41,947 nt of DNA from Candidatus Heteroscillospira lomanii (GTDB lineage: Bacteria > Bacillota > Clostridia > Oscillospirales > Oscillospiraceae), in NCBI GenBank assembly GCA_904419385.1, contig CAJFRI010000005.1, forward strand, positions 1 to 41,947. Direction: 5' to 3'. The position numbers and the translations under genes are program-made. This document shows positions 31,574 through 41,698 of the stretch, in pieces. Numbering within the stretch: the stretch's first letter is position 1; each line of letters opens with the position of its first letter. The notes under the pieces were generated by a model. The model ran no database searches and had not been told where the DNA came from. It was given only the letters and a program-made list of their open reading frames with translations.

Positions 31574-32503
31574 TTATTCGACTATCTCTTCGATAAAATA
31601 TCTTGGCCGGTGCTTGCTCTCCATATATGTCTTGCCGACATACTGCCCGACCAGCCCGGTCCCGAACAGGTTCACGCCCGAGAAAAACGCCAGCGCGCAT
31701 ATTATCGCGCCCGCGGCCTCCAGCTCGTCCAGCACCGCCAGCACCACGCACACCAGCGCCGCCAGCGCCGCCATTGCCGCGCCCAGCCACATCATCAGCG
31801 TGATCGGCCGCGCCGTCAGCGATGTTATGCCCTCCCACGCAAACGCCAGCATCTTTTTCAGCGGGTATTTGCTCTCGCCGGCCGCGCGCTCGCCCCGGCG
31901 GTATTCCACTTTCGCGCTCTTGTAGCCCATCATCGGCACTATGCCGCGCAGGAACAGGTTCGCCTCGCCGTACTCCGACAGCGCCTCCAGCGCCCGCCGG
32001 GACAGCAGCCTGTAATCCGCGTGGTCGTAAACCAGCTCGCCGCCCATCGCGTTGATGAGCTTGTAGAACCACTGCGCCGTCGAGCGCTTGAACGCCGTGT
32101 CCGTCTCCCGCGCCGACCGCACTCCGTAAACCACGTCGCAGCCCTCTTCAAACCGCGCGAGCATCTCGTCCACCGCGTCGACGTCGTCCTGCAGGTCGGC
32201 GTCCATCGACACCGCGCAGTCGCACCGCGTCTTTGCCGTCATCAGCCCCGCGAGCAGCGCGTTCTGGTGCCCGCGGTTGCGGCTGAGCTTTGCCCCGCAG
32301 AAGCGCGCGTCGCGCTCGTGCAGCTCGGTGATGAGCCGCCATGTCGCGTCGCGGCTGCCGTCGTCGACCATCAGCACCCGGCTCTCCGGTGAGATCACGC
32401 CGCGCTCGGTCAGCTCCGTCAATTTCTCCGCGAGCCGCTTCGACGTGATCGGCAGCACCTCTTCCTCGTTGTAGCACGGCACAACTATATACAGCTTTGT
32501 CAT
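31574..32503 (-). CDS. Family 2 glycosyltransferase (DPM1/GtrB-like, membrane-anchored)
   Basis: A 309-aa GT-A enzyme that likely transfers a sugar from a nucleotide donor to undecaprenyl phosphate. The start LYIVVPCYNEEEVLPIT, VDDGS at 46-50, SRNRGHQNALLAG and the metal-binding DADLQD at 101-106 are typical. Two C-terminal transmembrane helices (about 228-290) and the GEYVGK-like GQYVGKTYME motif place it with GtrB/ArnC/YkcC. The start is ATG 32503; an ATG 24 nt upstream precedes the ribosome site GAGAGG. Its product could feed wall or S-layer glycosylation, given the neighbouring SLH gene; that is inference. Confidence 0.93.
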   Translation of the reverse strand: MTKLYIVVPCYNEEEVLPITSKRLAEKLTELTERGVISPESRVLMVDDGSRDATWRLITELHERDARFCGAKLSRNRGHQNALLAGLMTAKTRCDCAVSMDADLQDDVDAVDEMLARFEEGCDVVYGVRSARETDTAFKRSTAQWFYKLINAMGGELVYDHADYRLLSRRALEALSEYGEANLFLRGIVPMMGYKSAKVEYRRGERAAGESKYPLKKMLAFAWEGITSLTARPITLMMWLGAAMAALAALVCVVLAVLDELEAAGAIICALAFFSGVNLFGTGLVGQYVGKTYMESKHRPRYFIEEIVE

Positions 32504-32535
32504 ATTCGACCGCCTCTCTTTTGTCATATGCGCTT

Positions 32536-32564
32536 ATTATACAGCCTGCCCCCGCTCTTTGCAA
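32536..32564 (-). promoter_or_regulatory. Promoter of glycosyltransferase gene
   Basis: Minus strand: TTGCAA (32564-32559), 17 bp, TATAAT (32541-32536). Confidence 0.85.
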
Positions 32565-32654
32565 TAAGATACGGACGTCTGTGTCGTTTGATTCAAATTG
32601 TCCAAAAAAGTTCAAAAAATTGCCGATTTCGAGGCAAAAATGCAATATTTTTCC

Positions 32655-32683
32655 TTGAAAAAGTTGAAAAATAGTATTAGAAT
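32655..32683 (+). promoter_or_regulatory. Promoter of trmL-pgk-tpiA-gpmI
   Basis: TTGAAA at 32655-32660, 17 bp, TAGAAT at 32678-32683. Confidence 0.8.
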
Positions 32684-32715
32684 AAGACCATACATTCGTA
32701 TGGAGGCGCAGCGCT

Positions 32716-33204
32716 TTGATCGATATCGTTCTGGTCGAACCCGAAATACCCATGAATACCGGCAATATCGCCCGCACCTGCGCCGCCACCGGTGCACGGC
32801 TCCATCTGATAGAGCCGCTCGGCTTCGATATCTCCGACCGCGCGGTCAAACGCGCCGGCCTCGACTACTGGCATCTCGTCGACATTTCGGTCTATCCGTC
32901 CGTCGGCGATTTTTTCGCAAAGCATGGCGATGGCAATATCTGGCTCGCCACCGCCAAGGCGCCGCGCAGCTATGTCGAGGCGGATTTTTCCGGCGACGTG
33001 ACGCTTGTGTTCGGTAAGGAGACTGTCGGGCTGCCCGCGGATCTGCGTGAAAAATACCGTGATCGCTGCATCCGCATACCAATACGCGCGGAGGCCCGGT
33101 GCCTCAATCTGGCAAACAGCGCCGCCATCCTCTGCTATGAGGCGCTGCGCCAGCAGGGTTTTCCCGGCCTCTTGGACCATGGCTGCATGAAGGAGGATTT
33201 TTAG
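32716..33204 (+). CDS. trmL: tRNA (cytidine/uridine-34-2'-O)-methyltransferase TrmL
   Basis: A 162-aa SPOUT-fold enzyme that methylates the 2'-O of wobble nucleotide 34 in leucine tRNAs, using SAM. The start motif IVLVEPEIPMNTGNIARTC, the middle VFGKETVGLP and the trefoil-knot IPIRAEARCLNLANSAAIL are all characteristic of the TrmL clade. The start is TTG 32716, 9 nt after GGAGG. The pgk start codon follows immediately after the stop, so it heads the glycolytic operon, an unusual pairing. Confidence 0.94.
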   Translation: MIDIVLVEPEIPMNTGNIARTCAATGARLHLIEPLGFDISDRAVKRAGLDYWHLVDISVYPSVGDFFAKHGDGNIWLATAKAPRSYVEADFSGDVTLVFGKETVGLPADLREKYRDRCIRIPIRAEARCLNLANSAAILCYEALRQQGFPGLLDHGCMKEDF

Positions 33205-34401
33205 ATGAACTGCAACAAAATGACCGTCCGCGACATAGATGTGCGCGGAAAACGCGTTCTTCTCCGCTGCGATTTCAATGTCCCACGCGACAAAACGACC
33301 AATGAGATAACCGACGACAAGCGCATCCGCGCCGCTATGCCTACTATCGAGTATCTGCTCGACAATGGCGCCGCCGTCGTCGCCTGTTCACACCTCGGCC
33401 GCCCGAAGGGCGAGTGGGTGCCGGAGCTCAGCCTCGCGCCCGTCGCGGAGCGTCTCTCGGAGCTGCTCGGCAAAGAGGTGAAGATGTCCAAAGATGTCGT
33501 CGGCCCCGACGCTCACGCCCTCGCCGCCGCGCTCAAGCCCGGCGAGATCATGCTCCTCGAGAACCTGCGCTACCATAAGGAGGAGACGAAAAACGACCCC
33601 GGGTTTGCCCGTGAGCTTGCCTCCATGGCCGACGTTTTCGTGTCGGACGCTTTCGGCACCGTCCACCGCGCCCACGCCTCCACCGCGGGCGTCGCGGCCT
33701 ACCTGCCCGCCGTGGCCGGCTTCCTGGTGGAGAAAGAGCTGCGCATCATCGGCGGCGCCCTCGAAGATCCGAAGCGCCCGTTCGTCGCCGTCCTCGGCGG
33801 ATCCAAGGTCTCGGACAAGCTCGGCGTGATAAGCAGCCTGCTCGAAAAGGCGGACACGCTCATGATAGGCGGCGGCATGGCATATACATTCGTCAAAGCC
33901 ATGGGCGGCAGCATAGGCACCTCGCTCTGCGAGGACGACAGGCTGGATTACGCCCGCGAGATGGTTCAGAAAGCCAGGGACCGCGGCGTGAAGCTCATGT
34001 ATTCTCAGGACTTCCTTGCGGCGCGCGAGTTTGCGCCGGACGCCGAGGCCTCCGTTGTGAAAGGCAGCATACCTGACGACATGATGGGCCTTGATATCGG
34101 CCCCGAGACGCGTGAGGCGTTCTGCAACGAGATACGCTCCGCCGGCACCGTCATTTGGAACGGCCCCATGGGCGTGTTTGAGTTTGACAAATTTGCCGGA
34201 GGCACCAGGGCTGTCGCCGAGGCGATGGCGGAGTCGGATGCCGTGACCATAATCGGCGGCGGCGACAGCGCCGCGGCCGTTGAAAAATTCGGACTTGCCG
34301 GCAAGATGACGCATGTGAGCACGGGCGGCGGAGCGTCGCTCGAGCTCATTGAGGGCCTGGAGCTCCCGGGCGTCGCATGCCTGATGGATAAGAAGGTGTA
34401 A
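33205..34401 (+). CDS. pgk: Phosphoglycerate kinase
   Basis: A 398-aa glycolytic kinase converting 1,3-bisphosphoglycerate and ADP to 3-phosphoglycerate and ATP. Signatures: [18 protein letters not shown] (basic patch), [23 protein letters not shown], the nucleotide-site [13 protein letters not shown] and [10 protein letters not shown] near the C-terminus. The length is normal. Start ATG 33205 abuts the trmL stop and uses AAGGAGG within the end of trmL, so translation is coupled. tpiA follows 1 nt after its stop. Confidence 0.98.
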   Translation: MNCNKMTVRDIDVRGKRVLLRCDFNVPRDKTTNEITDDKRIRAAMPTIEYLLDNGAAVVACSHLGRPKGEWVPELSLAPVAERLSELLGKEVKMSKDVVGPDAHALAAALKPGEIMLLENLRYHKEETKNDPGFARELASMADVFVSDAFGTVHRAHASTAGVAAYLPAVAGFLVEKELRIIGGALEDPKRPFVAVLGGSKVSDKLGVISSLLEKADTLMIGGGMAYTFVKAMGGSIGTSLCEDDRLDYAREMVQKARDRGVKLMYSQDFLAAREFAPDAEASVVKGSIPDDMMGLDIGPETREAFCNEIRSAGTVIWNGPMGVFEFDKFAGGTRAVAEAMAESDAVTIIGGGDSAAAVEKFGLAGKMTHVSTGGGASLELIEGLELPGVACLMDKKV

Positions 34402-34402
34402 A

Positions 34403-35191
34403 ATGAACAGAAAATACCGCAAGGCGCTCATCGCCGGAAACTGGAAGATGAACATGACGTCGTCGGCGGTCAAGCCGTTCGTCGAGGGGCTCCGCGCCGC
34501 TCTGCCGAAGGCAAAGAGCTGCGACATAGCCATATGTGCCCCGTTTCCGCTGATACCGGCCCTCGCGAGGGCGGTCAAAGACGTCAGCCGCATAGGCATA
34601 GGCGCCCAGGATGTCTGTGAGTTCAAGAGCGGCGCCTATACCGGCGACGTCTCGTGTGATATGCTGACGGATCTCGGCGTCAAATACGTCATAGTGGGGC
34701 ACAGTGAGCGCCGCGCCTACCACGGCGAGGATGACTTCAAGGTGAACGCGAAGCTCCGCGCCGCCATCGATGCGGGCATGACCGCCATAGTCTGCGTCGG
34801 CGAGAGCGCCGAGCAGCGCGAGCGCGGCCTCACAATGGAACATATAAGCTACCAGGTCGCGGCGGCTGTCTGCGGCCTGACGGACGAGCAGGCAAAGCGC
34901 TGCGTCATCGCATACGAGCCGCTCTGGGCCATAGGCACCGGCGCCGTGGCCACGGCGGATCAGGCTCAGGAGGTGTGTGCCCAGATACGCGCGGTCATAA
35001 AGCGGCGCATCGGAGCCAAGACCGCCCGCGCTATCAGCATCCTCTACGGCGGCTCCATGAATATGAAAAATGCCGCTTCTCTGCTCGCCATGCCGGATAT
35101 AGACGGAGGTCTCATCGGGGGCGCTTCGCTCAAGCCGGACGATTTTGCGGCCATAATAGCCGCGACTGCCCAGGAGCAGCATAATGGATAA
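34403..35191 (+). CDS. tpiA: Triosephosphate isomerase
   Basis: A 262-aa (beta/alpha)8 enzyme interconverting dihydroxyacetone phosphate and glyceraldehyde-3-phosphate. The catalytic residues are visible: N13 and K15 in AGNWKMN, H101 in VGHSERR, E173 in AYEPLWAIGTG; the phosphate loop is LYGGSMN and GLIGGASL. Start ATG 34403 directly follows pgk. The gene overlaps gpmI by 8 nt. Confidence 0.98.
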   Translation: MNRKYRKALIAGNWKMNMTSSAVKPFVEGLRAALPKAKSCDIAICAPFPLIPALARAVKDVSRIGIGAQDVCEFKSGAYTGDVSCDMLTDLGVKYVIVGHSERRAYHGEDDFKVNAKLRAAIDAGMTAIVCVGESAEQRERGLTMEHISYQVAAAVCGLTDEQAKRCVIAYEPLWAIGTGAVATADQAQEVCAQIRAVIKRRIGAKTARAISILYGGSMNMKNAASLLAMPDIDGGLIGGASLKPDDFAAIIAATAQEQHNG

Positions 35192-36707
35192 GAAACCGCT
35201 GGTAATGATAATATTGGACGGCTTTGGCATCGGTATGCCGGACGAGCACAATGCCATCCACGTTGCTAATACACCGGAACTCGACAAACTCATGGCGAGC
35301 TGCCCGAATACCATCATCGCCGCCTCGGGCGAGGATGTCGGCCTGCCTGTCGGCCAGGTCGGCAACAGCGAGGTCGGGCACATGAACATAGGGGCCGGCC
35401 GGGTGATATACCAGGACCTGTCCGTGATAATGGATCAGATATCCGACGGGCGTTTCTACGCCAACAAGACCTATAACGACGTACTGGATTACTGCTCCGA
35501 CAACGACGTGCGGCTCCATCTCATGGGACTGCTGTCCGACGGAGGAGTGCACAGCCACATAGACATACTATATGCCCTCATGGAGATGGCGAAAAAGCAC
35601 GAGCTCAGCCGTGTGTTCATCCATGCCTTCCTCGACGGGCGCGACGTCGGCCCCACGACAGGGCTCGACTATGTGCGCTCATGCGTCGAGAAGTGCGCTG
35701 AGCTCGACATAGGCAAGATAGCCACGGTCATGGGCAGGTTCTACTCCATGGACCGCGACAGGCGCTGGGCGCGTCTCGAGCGCGCTTACAGGGCTCTCGT
35801 CCTCGGGGACGGCCGGTTTGAGGACGACCCCGTGAACGCCATCAGCCACAAGTATGAGACCGGCTCCACAGACGAGTTCATCCGCCCAATCATCTGCGAC
35901 AGGGACGGCATGATCCGCCCGAACGACGCCGTCATCTTCTTCAACTTCCGCCCTGACCGCGCGAGGGAGATAACCTCAGCTTTCACCGAACCGGGCTTCA
36001 GCGGGTTCGTCAGGCCCATCGGCCTGTTCCCGCTCTACTATGTCTGCACGACGCAATACGACGAGCGCTTTAAAAACGTGCGTGTCGCATTCCCGCCGAA
36101 GGTGATAAAGAACACTTTCGGCGAGTACATAAGCAAGCAGGGACTCACCCAGCTCCGCCTCGCCGAGACGGAAAAATACGCCCACGTCACTTTCTTTATG
36201 GACGGCGGGATCGACGGCGGCTTCCCCGGCGAGACCCAGGTGCTCGTCCCGTCGCCCAAGAACTACCCGACCTATGACCTCATCCCGGAGATGAGCGCTT
36301 ACAAGGTTGCCGACGAGGCCGTGAAGTACATCAAGGCCGGCAAGCACGACGTCATAATCATGAACTTTGCCAACTGCGATATGGTCGGCCACACGGGCGA
36401 TATGAACGCCGCCGTCAAGGCCACGGAAGTCGTGGACGCCTGTGTGCACAAAGTGGTCGAGGCCGTGAGCGAGAAGGGCGGCATGAGCCTCATCCTCGCC
36501 GACCACGGCAACGCCGACAAGATGTACCACACCGTCGACGACACCCCGCACACGGCGCACACGCGCAACCCCGTGCCGTTCATCGTAGTCGGGGCCAACG
36601 TCAAGCTCCGCCCCGGACGCCTTGCCGACATAGCGCCGACGGCTCTGGAGCTCATGGGGCTCGAAAAGCCTGTCGAAATGACCGGCAACAGCCTTATTGT
36701 GCATTGA
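35184..36707 (+). CDS. gpmI: 2,3-bisphosphoglycerate-independent phosphoglycerate mutase
   Basis: A 507-aa manganese-dependent enzyme of the alkaline phosphatase superfamily. The phosphoserine nucleophile is S62 in VGNSEVGHMNIG; metal ligands are in ILDGFG (D12) and the C-terminal DHGNAD and HTAHTRNPVPF. The segment EKYAHVTFFMDGGIDGGFPG differs slightly from the common FFFNGG form. Start ATG 35184 lies in the end of tpiA. The eno promoter overlaps its stop codon, so the operon may end here or read through. Confidence 0.97.
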   Translation: MDKKPLVMIILDGFGIGMPDEHNAIHVANTPELDKLMASCPNTIIAASGEDVGLPVGQVGNSEVGHMNIGAGRVIYQDLSVIMDQISDGRFYANKTYNDVLDYCSDNDVRLHLMGLLSDGGVHSHIDILYALMEMAKKHELSRVFIHAFLDGRDVGPTTGLDYVRSCVEKCAELDIGKIATVMGRFYSMDRDRRWARLERAYRALVLGDGRFEDDPVNAISHKYETGSTDEFIRPIICDRDGMIRPNDAVIFFNFRPDRAREITSAFTEPGFSGFVRPIGLFPLYYVCTTQYDERFKNVRVAFPPKVIKNTFGEYISKQGLTQLRLAETEKYAHVTFFMDGGIDGGFPGETQVLVPSPKNYPTYDLIPEMSAYKVADEAVKYIKAGKHDVIIMNFANCDMVGHTGDMNAAVKATEVVDACVHKVVEAVSEKGGMSLILADHGNADKMYHTVDDTPHTAHTRNPVPFIVVGANVKLRPGRLADIAPTALELMGLEKPVEMTGNSLIVH

Positions 36708-36732
36708 CTCAGGCCGATTTGCGGTATATAAT
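36704..36732 (+). promoter_or_regulatory. Promoter of eno
   Basis: TTGACT at 36704-36709, 17 bp, TATAAT at 36727-36732. It overlaps the gpmI stop codon and gives eno its own strong start. Confidence 0.9.
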
Positions 36733-36739
36733 ATCCCGT

Positions 36740-36776
36740 GGCGGGCAAAAATGCCAGTGTTCTCAATATGCCCGCC
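36740..36776 (+). other. Hairpin in eno 5' leader
   Basis: Exact 8-bp arms GGCGGGCA and TGCCCGCC (36740-36747, 36769-36776) with a 21-nt loop, just inside the predicted 5' end. There is no T-run after it. It probably stabilises the message. Confidence 0.5.
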
Positions 36777-36809
36777 CGCAAGTTGTTATCATGAAAAATA
36801 ATCATGTAA

Positions 36810-38108
<1,299 letters not shown>

Positions 38109-38121
38109 GTTAATCTCCATC

Positions 38122-38155
38122 AAAGCCTCTCCGGATATCCGGAGAGGCTTTTTTG
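38122..38155 (+). terminator. Terminator of eno
   Basis: A perfect 30-bp palindrome (38122-38151, centre CCGGATATCCGG) followed by T's. Confidence 0.95.
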
Positions 38156-38184
38156 TTGAAAAATCACAGCCTCTCCGATATAAT
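38156..38184 (+). promoter_or_regulatory. Promoter of TetR gene 2
   Basis: TTGAAA at 38156-38161, 17 bp, TATAAT at 38179-38184, immediately after the eno terminator. Confidence 0.85.
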
Positions 38185-38227
38185 GTATTAGCAGCACTTT
38201 TTTAACCGCTGGAAAGGGGCGAGACAT

Positions 38228-38773
38228 ATGCCGGCAGATAATATGAAAGACGCGATAGCCGAGGCCGCGAAAAAGCTGCTCATCGACAGAAATGTCAAAA
38301 AGCTCACGGTGAAAGACATCGTCGAGGAGTGCAGCATAACGCGGCAGACATTTTACTACCACTTTGCCGACATACCGGCGCTCTTCAGCTGGGTGCTTGA
38401 GCGCGAGACGGAGCGCCTTGTGGGGGAGGCGAAGGACACCGGAGACCCTGAGAAGACGCTTGCGCACCTGTTCCTCGTCATGACCGACGCCTCCAGGTAT
38501 ATGAAAAAGAGCATGCAGAGCAGCTACGGCGACGAGCTCGAACGCCTGGTCATCGAATACACGCACCGTTTTTTCGAGCGCGTGATAGACACTGAGGGGC
38601 TCTACAAGGACCGTACACGATATGAAGTGAGATTGATAGTCAGATACCACAGCAGCGCGCTGCTGGGGCTGATACGCGAATGGACGGACGAGGATACGGA
38701 AAACGTGGATCAGATCGCGCATCTCGTATACCTGCTCGTCACGGAAGGCATATCGCCGACAAAACAGAGCTGA
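38228..38773 (+). CDS. TetR/AcrR family transcriptional regulator
   Basis: A 181-aa regulator. The helix-turn-helix is KKLTVKDIVEECSITRQTFYYHF, the normal TetR layout. The C-terminal region resembles the DhaS-type subgroup (YHSSALLGLIREWTDED), with no clue to its ligand. Start ATG 38228 after AAAGGGG. It has its own promoter and a terminator (38776), so it stands alone. Confidence 0.92.
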   Translation: MPADNMKDAIAEAAKKLLIDRNVKKLTVKDIVEECSITRQTFYYHFADIPALFSWVLERETERLVGEAKDTGDPEKTLAHLFLVMTDASRYMKKSMQSSYGDELERLVIEYTHRFFERVIDTEGLYKDRTRYEVRLIVRYHSSALLGLIREWTDEDTENVDQIAHLVYLLVTEGISPTKQS

Positions 38774-38775
38774 AG

Positions 38776-38803
38776 ACCCGGAGTTTTACACTCCGGGTTT
38801 TTT
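38776..38803 (+). terminator. Terminator of TetR gene 2
   Basis: ACCCGGAGT (38776-38784), loop TTTAC, ACTCCGGGT (38790-38798), then T's. Confidence 0.93.
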
Positions 38804-38830
38804 GTCTATACACGGGACAAAATATGATAA

Positions 38831-38859
38831 TTGAACGCGCGGCGAAGGGCTGGTACAAT
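38831..38859 (+). promoter_or_regulatory. Promoter of coiled-coil-ftsH-DUF308 operon
   Basis: TTGAAC at 38831-38836, 17 bp, TACAAT at 38854-38859. Confidence 0.8.
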
Positions 38860-38883
38860 ATAGCACAGAAAGGGGGCGCTGAT

Positions 38884-39294
38884 ATGGCGCATGAGATACT
38901 GTCAGTAAAACTGTGCGAGCTGGACGAAAAGATATGCCGGCTGCACAGCCGTATACATCTCAGTGAATCCGCCGGAAAAGAGAGGCTGGAACAGGAGATA
39001 TCCGAGCTCTCGGCGGAGTGCGAAGAGACGGAGCTGTCGCTCCGCGATGAGCTGCGATTCTCAAAAGCCAGCGCTGTGATGCCGCTGGCAAAATTGTACG
39101 CCGAGGTCGAGGACGCCGCCGGAAAGCTGCGCGAGGAGCAGCGGATGTGCGCGTCTGCCGAGGAAAAGACCCTCTTTGCGGAATACGCACTGGACTTTGC
39201 CGTTCTGGCGGCCGACAGAGCCGTCCTGGCATCCATGGAGGCGATAGACTCCCAGAGAGAGCAAGATGAGCACGAAGAAAGGACGTCGTCATGA
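38884..39294 (+). CDS. Coiled-coil protein of unknown function, co-encoded with FtsH
   Basis: A 136-aa cytoplasmic protein with no family recognised. It is almost entirely helical: heptad-like runs from LCELDEKICRLHSRIHLSES to EISELSAECEETELSLRDEL, and again around VEDAAGKLREEQRMCASAEE. Three cysteines are spread through the helices. The polar C-terminus is [13 protein letters not shown]. Start ATG 38884 has AAGGGGG upstream. Its last 4 nt overlap the ftsH start (ATGA), so the two are translationally coupled and are likely to be made in balance. It could be an adaptor, regulator or substrate of FtsH; this is inference only. Confidence 0.75.
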   Translation: MAHEILSVKLCELDEKICRLHSRIHLSESAGKERLEQEISELSAECEETELSLRDELRFSKASAVMPLAKLYAEVEDAAGKLREEQRMCASAEEKTLFAEYALDFAVLAADRAVLASMEAIDSQREQDEHEERTSS

Positions 39295-41108
39295 AAGAAG
39301 TAAAATCCCCTAAAAAACCGCTGATTTATTATTATTTCATAGTCCTGATGGTGATATTGCTGTTCAATATGCTGGTTACCCCCATGCTGACGCAGCAGCA
39401 GGTCGAAGAGGTGGGCTATGATACGTTCATGGACATGATAGACGAGGGTGACATAGGCCTCGTCGAGGTCGAGGACACGGCCATAGTGTTCACCGATAAG
39501 AGCCAGTCGGATATATACACCACCGGCAGGATGGACGACCCGACCCTGACCGACCGCCTCCACGAGGCGGGAGCGCAGTTCATGCGCGTCACTCAGGAGC
39601 CTATATCACCGCTTATGAGCCTGCTGTTCACGGTGGTGCTGCCGATACTCATATTTGTGGGCATAGGGCAGTATATGAGCAAAAAGCTCATGGAGCAGGC
39701 AGGCGGCAAGAACGCCATGTCGTTCGGCAAATCGAACGCGAAGATATACGTCCAGTCGACACAGGGCATACGCTTTTCAGACGTGGCCGGCGAGGACGAG
39801 GCCAAGGAGAGCCTTGCCGAGATAGTCGACTACCTGCACGACCCCAGCAAATACACCGCGGCCGGCGCGTCAATGCCTAAGGGCCTGCTGCTGGTCGGCC
39901 CTCCGGGCACAGGCAAGACCATGCTGGCCAAGGCGGTCGCCGGCGAGTCGAACGTGCCGTTTTTCTCGATATCTGGCTCTGAGTTCGTCGAGATGTTCGT
40001 CGGCATGGGCGCGTCGAAAGTGCGTGATCTGTTCAAGCAGGCAAAGGAAAAAGCCCCGTGCATAGTTTTCATCGATGAGATAGATGCAATAGGCCAGAAG
40101 CGCAACTCCGGAGCCTACGGCGGCAACGACGAGCGCGAGCAGACGCTCAACCAGCTGCTTACGGAGATGGACGGCTTTGACGACAACACCGGCGTCATAA
40201 TCCTAGCGGCCACCAACAGGCCCGAGTCGCTCGACCCGGCGCTCACGCGCCCCGGACGCTTTGACAGGCGCATCCCCGTCGAACTGCCGGATCTCGCGGG
40301 ACGCGAGGCGATACTGAAAGTGCACGCCAAGAAGATAAAAGCGGCCGAGGATGTCGACTTCCACACCATCGCACGCATGACGAGCGGCGCGTCAGGCGCA
40401 GAGCTCGCGAATATCATAAATGAGGCCGCTCTGCGCGCGGTGCGCAACGGGCGCACCATAGTCAACGAGGCCGATCTCGAGGAGAGCGTTGAGACCGTCA
40501 TCGCCGGCTACCAGAAGAAAAACGCCGTGCTCTCAGATACAGAGAAGCGCATCGTCGCCTATCACGAGATAGGCCATGCCCTCGTCGCGGCGAGACAGAC
40601 GAACTCCGCGCCAGTGCAGAAGATAACGATAATCCCGCGCACCTCCGGCGCCCTTGGGTATACGATGCAGGTGGAGACCGACGACAAGTATATCCTCACA
40701 AAGACTGAGCTCGAGAACAAGATAGCCACGTTCACAGGCGGCCGCGCGGCCGAGGAGGTAGTCTTCGGCGAGAGCTCAACCGGCGCTGCCAATGATATAG
40801 AGCAGGCGACGAAACTCGCCCGCGCGATGATAACGCAGTACGGCATGAGCGACGAGTTCGACATGGTCGCAATGGAGCACGTGAACAACAAATACCTCGG
40901 CGGCGACTCCACGCTCTCCTGCTCCGAGGATACTCAGAGAGCCATAGACAAGCAGGTCGTCGAACTGGTCAGGGCGCAGCATGAAAAGGCAAAGCGCATG
41001 ATAGAAGAGGACCGCGCAAAGCTCGACGAGCTGGCCGGATACCTGTATGAAAAAGAGACGATCACCGGAGACGAATTTATGCAGATCCTCACGGGAGGCG
41101 ATAAGTGA
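39291..41108 (+). CDS. ftsH: ATP-dependent zinc metalloprotease FtsH
   Basis: A 605-aa membrane AAA+ protease that degrades misfolded membrane proteins and short-lived regulators. Order: first membrane helix 11-31, an external domain of about 75 residues, second helix about 107-126, AAA module with Walker A GPPGTGKT (203-210), Walker B IDEIDAI (261-267), second region of homology [20 protein letters not shown], and the zinc site HEIGH (425-429). The pore motif is FVGMGAS. All catalytic residues are intact. It is slightly short at the C-terminus. Start ATG 39291 overlaps the coiled-coil gene; its stop overlaps the DUF308 start (TGATG). Confidence 0.97.
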   Translation: MKEVKSPKKPLIYYYFIVLMVILLFNMLVTPMLTQQQVEEVGYDTFMDMIDEGDIGLVEVEDTAIVFTDKSQSDIYTTGRMDDPTLTDRLHEAGAQFMRVTQEPISPLMSLLFTVVLPILIFVGIGQYMSKKLMEQAGGKNAMSFGKSNAKIYVQSTQGIRFSDVAGEDEAKESLAEIVDYLHDPSKYTAAGASMPKGLLLVGPPGTGKTMLAKAVAGESNVPFFSISGSEFVEMFVGMGASKVRDLFKQAKEKAPCIVFIDEIDAIGQKRNSGAYGGNDEREQTLNQLLTEMDGFDDNTGVIILAATNRPESLDPALTRPGRFDRRIPVELPDLAGREAILKVHAKKIKAAEDVDFHTIARMTSGASGAELANIINEAALRAVRNGRTIVNEADLEESVETVIAGYQKKNAVLSDTEKRIVAYHEIGHALVAARQTNSAPVQKITIIPRTSGALGYTMQVETDDKYILTKTELENKIATFTGGRAAEEVVFGESSTGAANDIEQATKLARAMITQYGMSDEFDMVAMEHVNNKYLGGDSTLSCSEDTQRAIDKQVVELVRAQHEKAKRMIEEDRAKLDELAGYLYEKETITGDEFMQILTGGDK

Positions 41109-41650
41109 TGAGAGGACGTTCCGGATTTGGATGGATAGAGATAATCACCGGCATACTGCTCATAGTGCTCGGCATAATGATATGCGCGGAGCCGTCGGTG
41201 GTGATGACGGGATTCGTGATATTGTGCGGCATAGCGGCTCTGGTGATGGGTATTGCAGATATAATCCTCTATATTCGCGTCGAACGGCACACTGGCTTCG
41301 GCCCGACCGTATCGCTGGTGACGGGTATACTGAGCGTCATGACCGCCGTTATGCTGCTGGTATATCCCGACTCCGGGGCGCTGGTGCTGTCGCTGTTGTT
41401 CCCGATATGGTTCATAGCGCACTGCATATCGCGCCTGTCGCACCTCGGAATGGTACGCTATTTCTCAGGCAGCGCGATGTACTATATCTCGCTGGTGCTG
41501 AACATAATCGGTCTGATACTTGGCATAATGATGGTTTTCCATCCGATCATAGCGCTGTTTTCGATAGGCTATATCGTCGGTGTGTATCTCATACTGCTTG
41601 GCATAGACAGCATAATAATCGGCGCGAGCAGCGTCGGTTCGCGGTTCTGA
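41108..41650 (+). CDS. DUF308/HdeD-like membrane protein
   Basis: A 180-aa protein with about six transmembrane helices in three repeated pairs. Each pair has the pattern of ITGILLIVLGIMICAEPSVV: a helix, a proline-containing turn, a helix, as in the DUF308 (HdeD-like) family. Relatives are small stress-related membrane proteins with no known activity. ATG 41108 overlaps the FtsH stop; GTG 41105 in frame is also possible. GGGAGG lies just before. Its place in the operon suggests an FtsH partner or substrate, unproven. Confidence 0.85.
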   Translation: MRGRSGFGWIEIITGILLIVLGIMICAEPSVVMTGFVILCGIAALVMGIADIILYIRVERHTGFGPTVSLVTGILSVMTAVMLLVYPDSGALVLSLLFPIWFIAHCISRLSHLGMVRYFSGSAMYYISLVLNIIGLILGIMMVFHPIIALFSIGYIVGVYLILLGIDSIIIGASSVGSRF

Positions 41651-41659
41651 GCGCAAAAA

Positions 41660-41687
41660 AGCGGGAGCTTCAAGCTCCCGCTTTTAT
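41660..41687. terminator. Bidirectional terminator after DUF308 gene
   Basis: AGCGGGAGCT (41660-41669), loop TCA, AGCTCCCGCT (41673-41682), A-run before and T-run after. Shared with the convergent pyrophosphatase gene. Confidence 0.93.
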
Positions 41688-41698
41688 TTTTGCTGTTA

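Noticed and set aside
36740-36776. A riboswitch in the eno leader
   Set aside because: It is a single hairpin with a large loop and no conserved aptamer core or terminator alternative.
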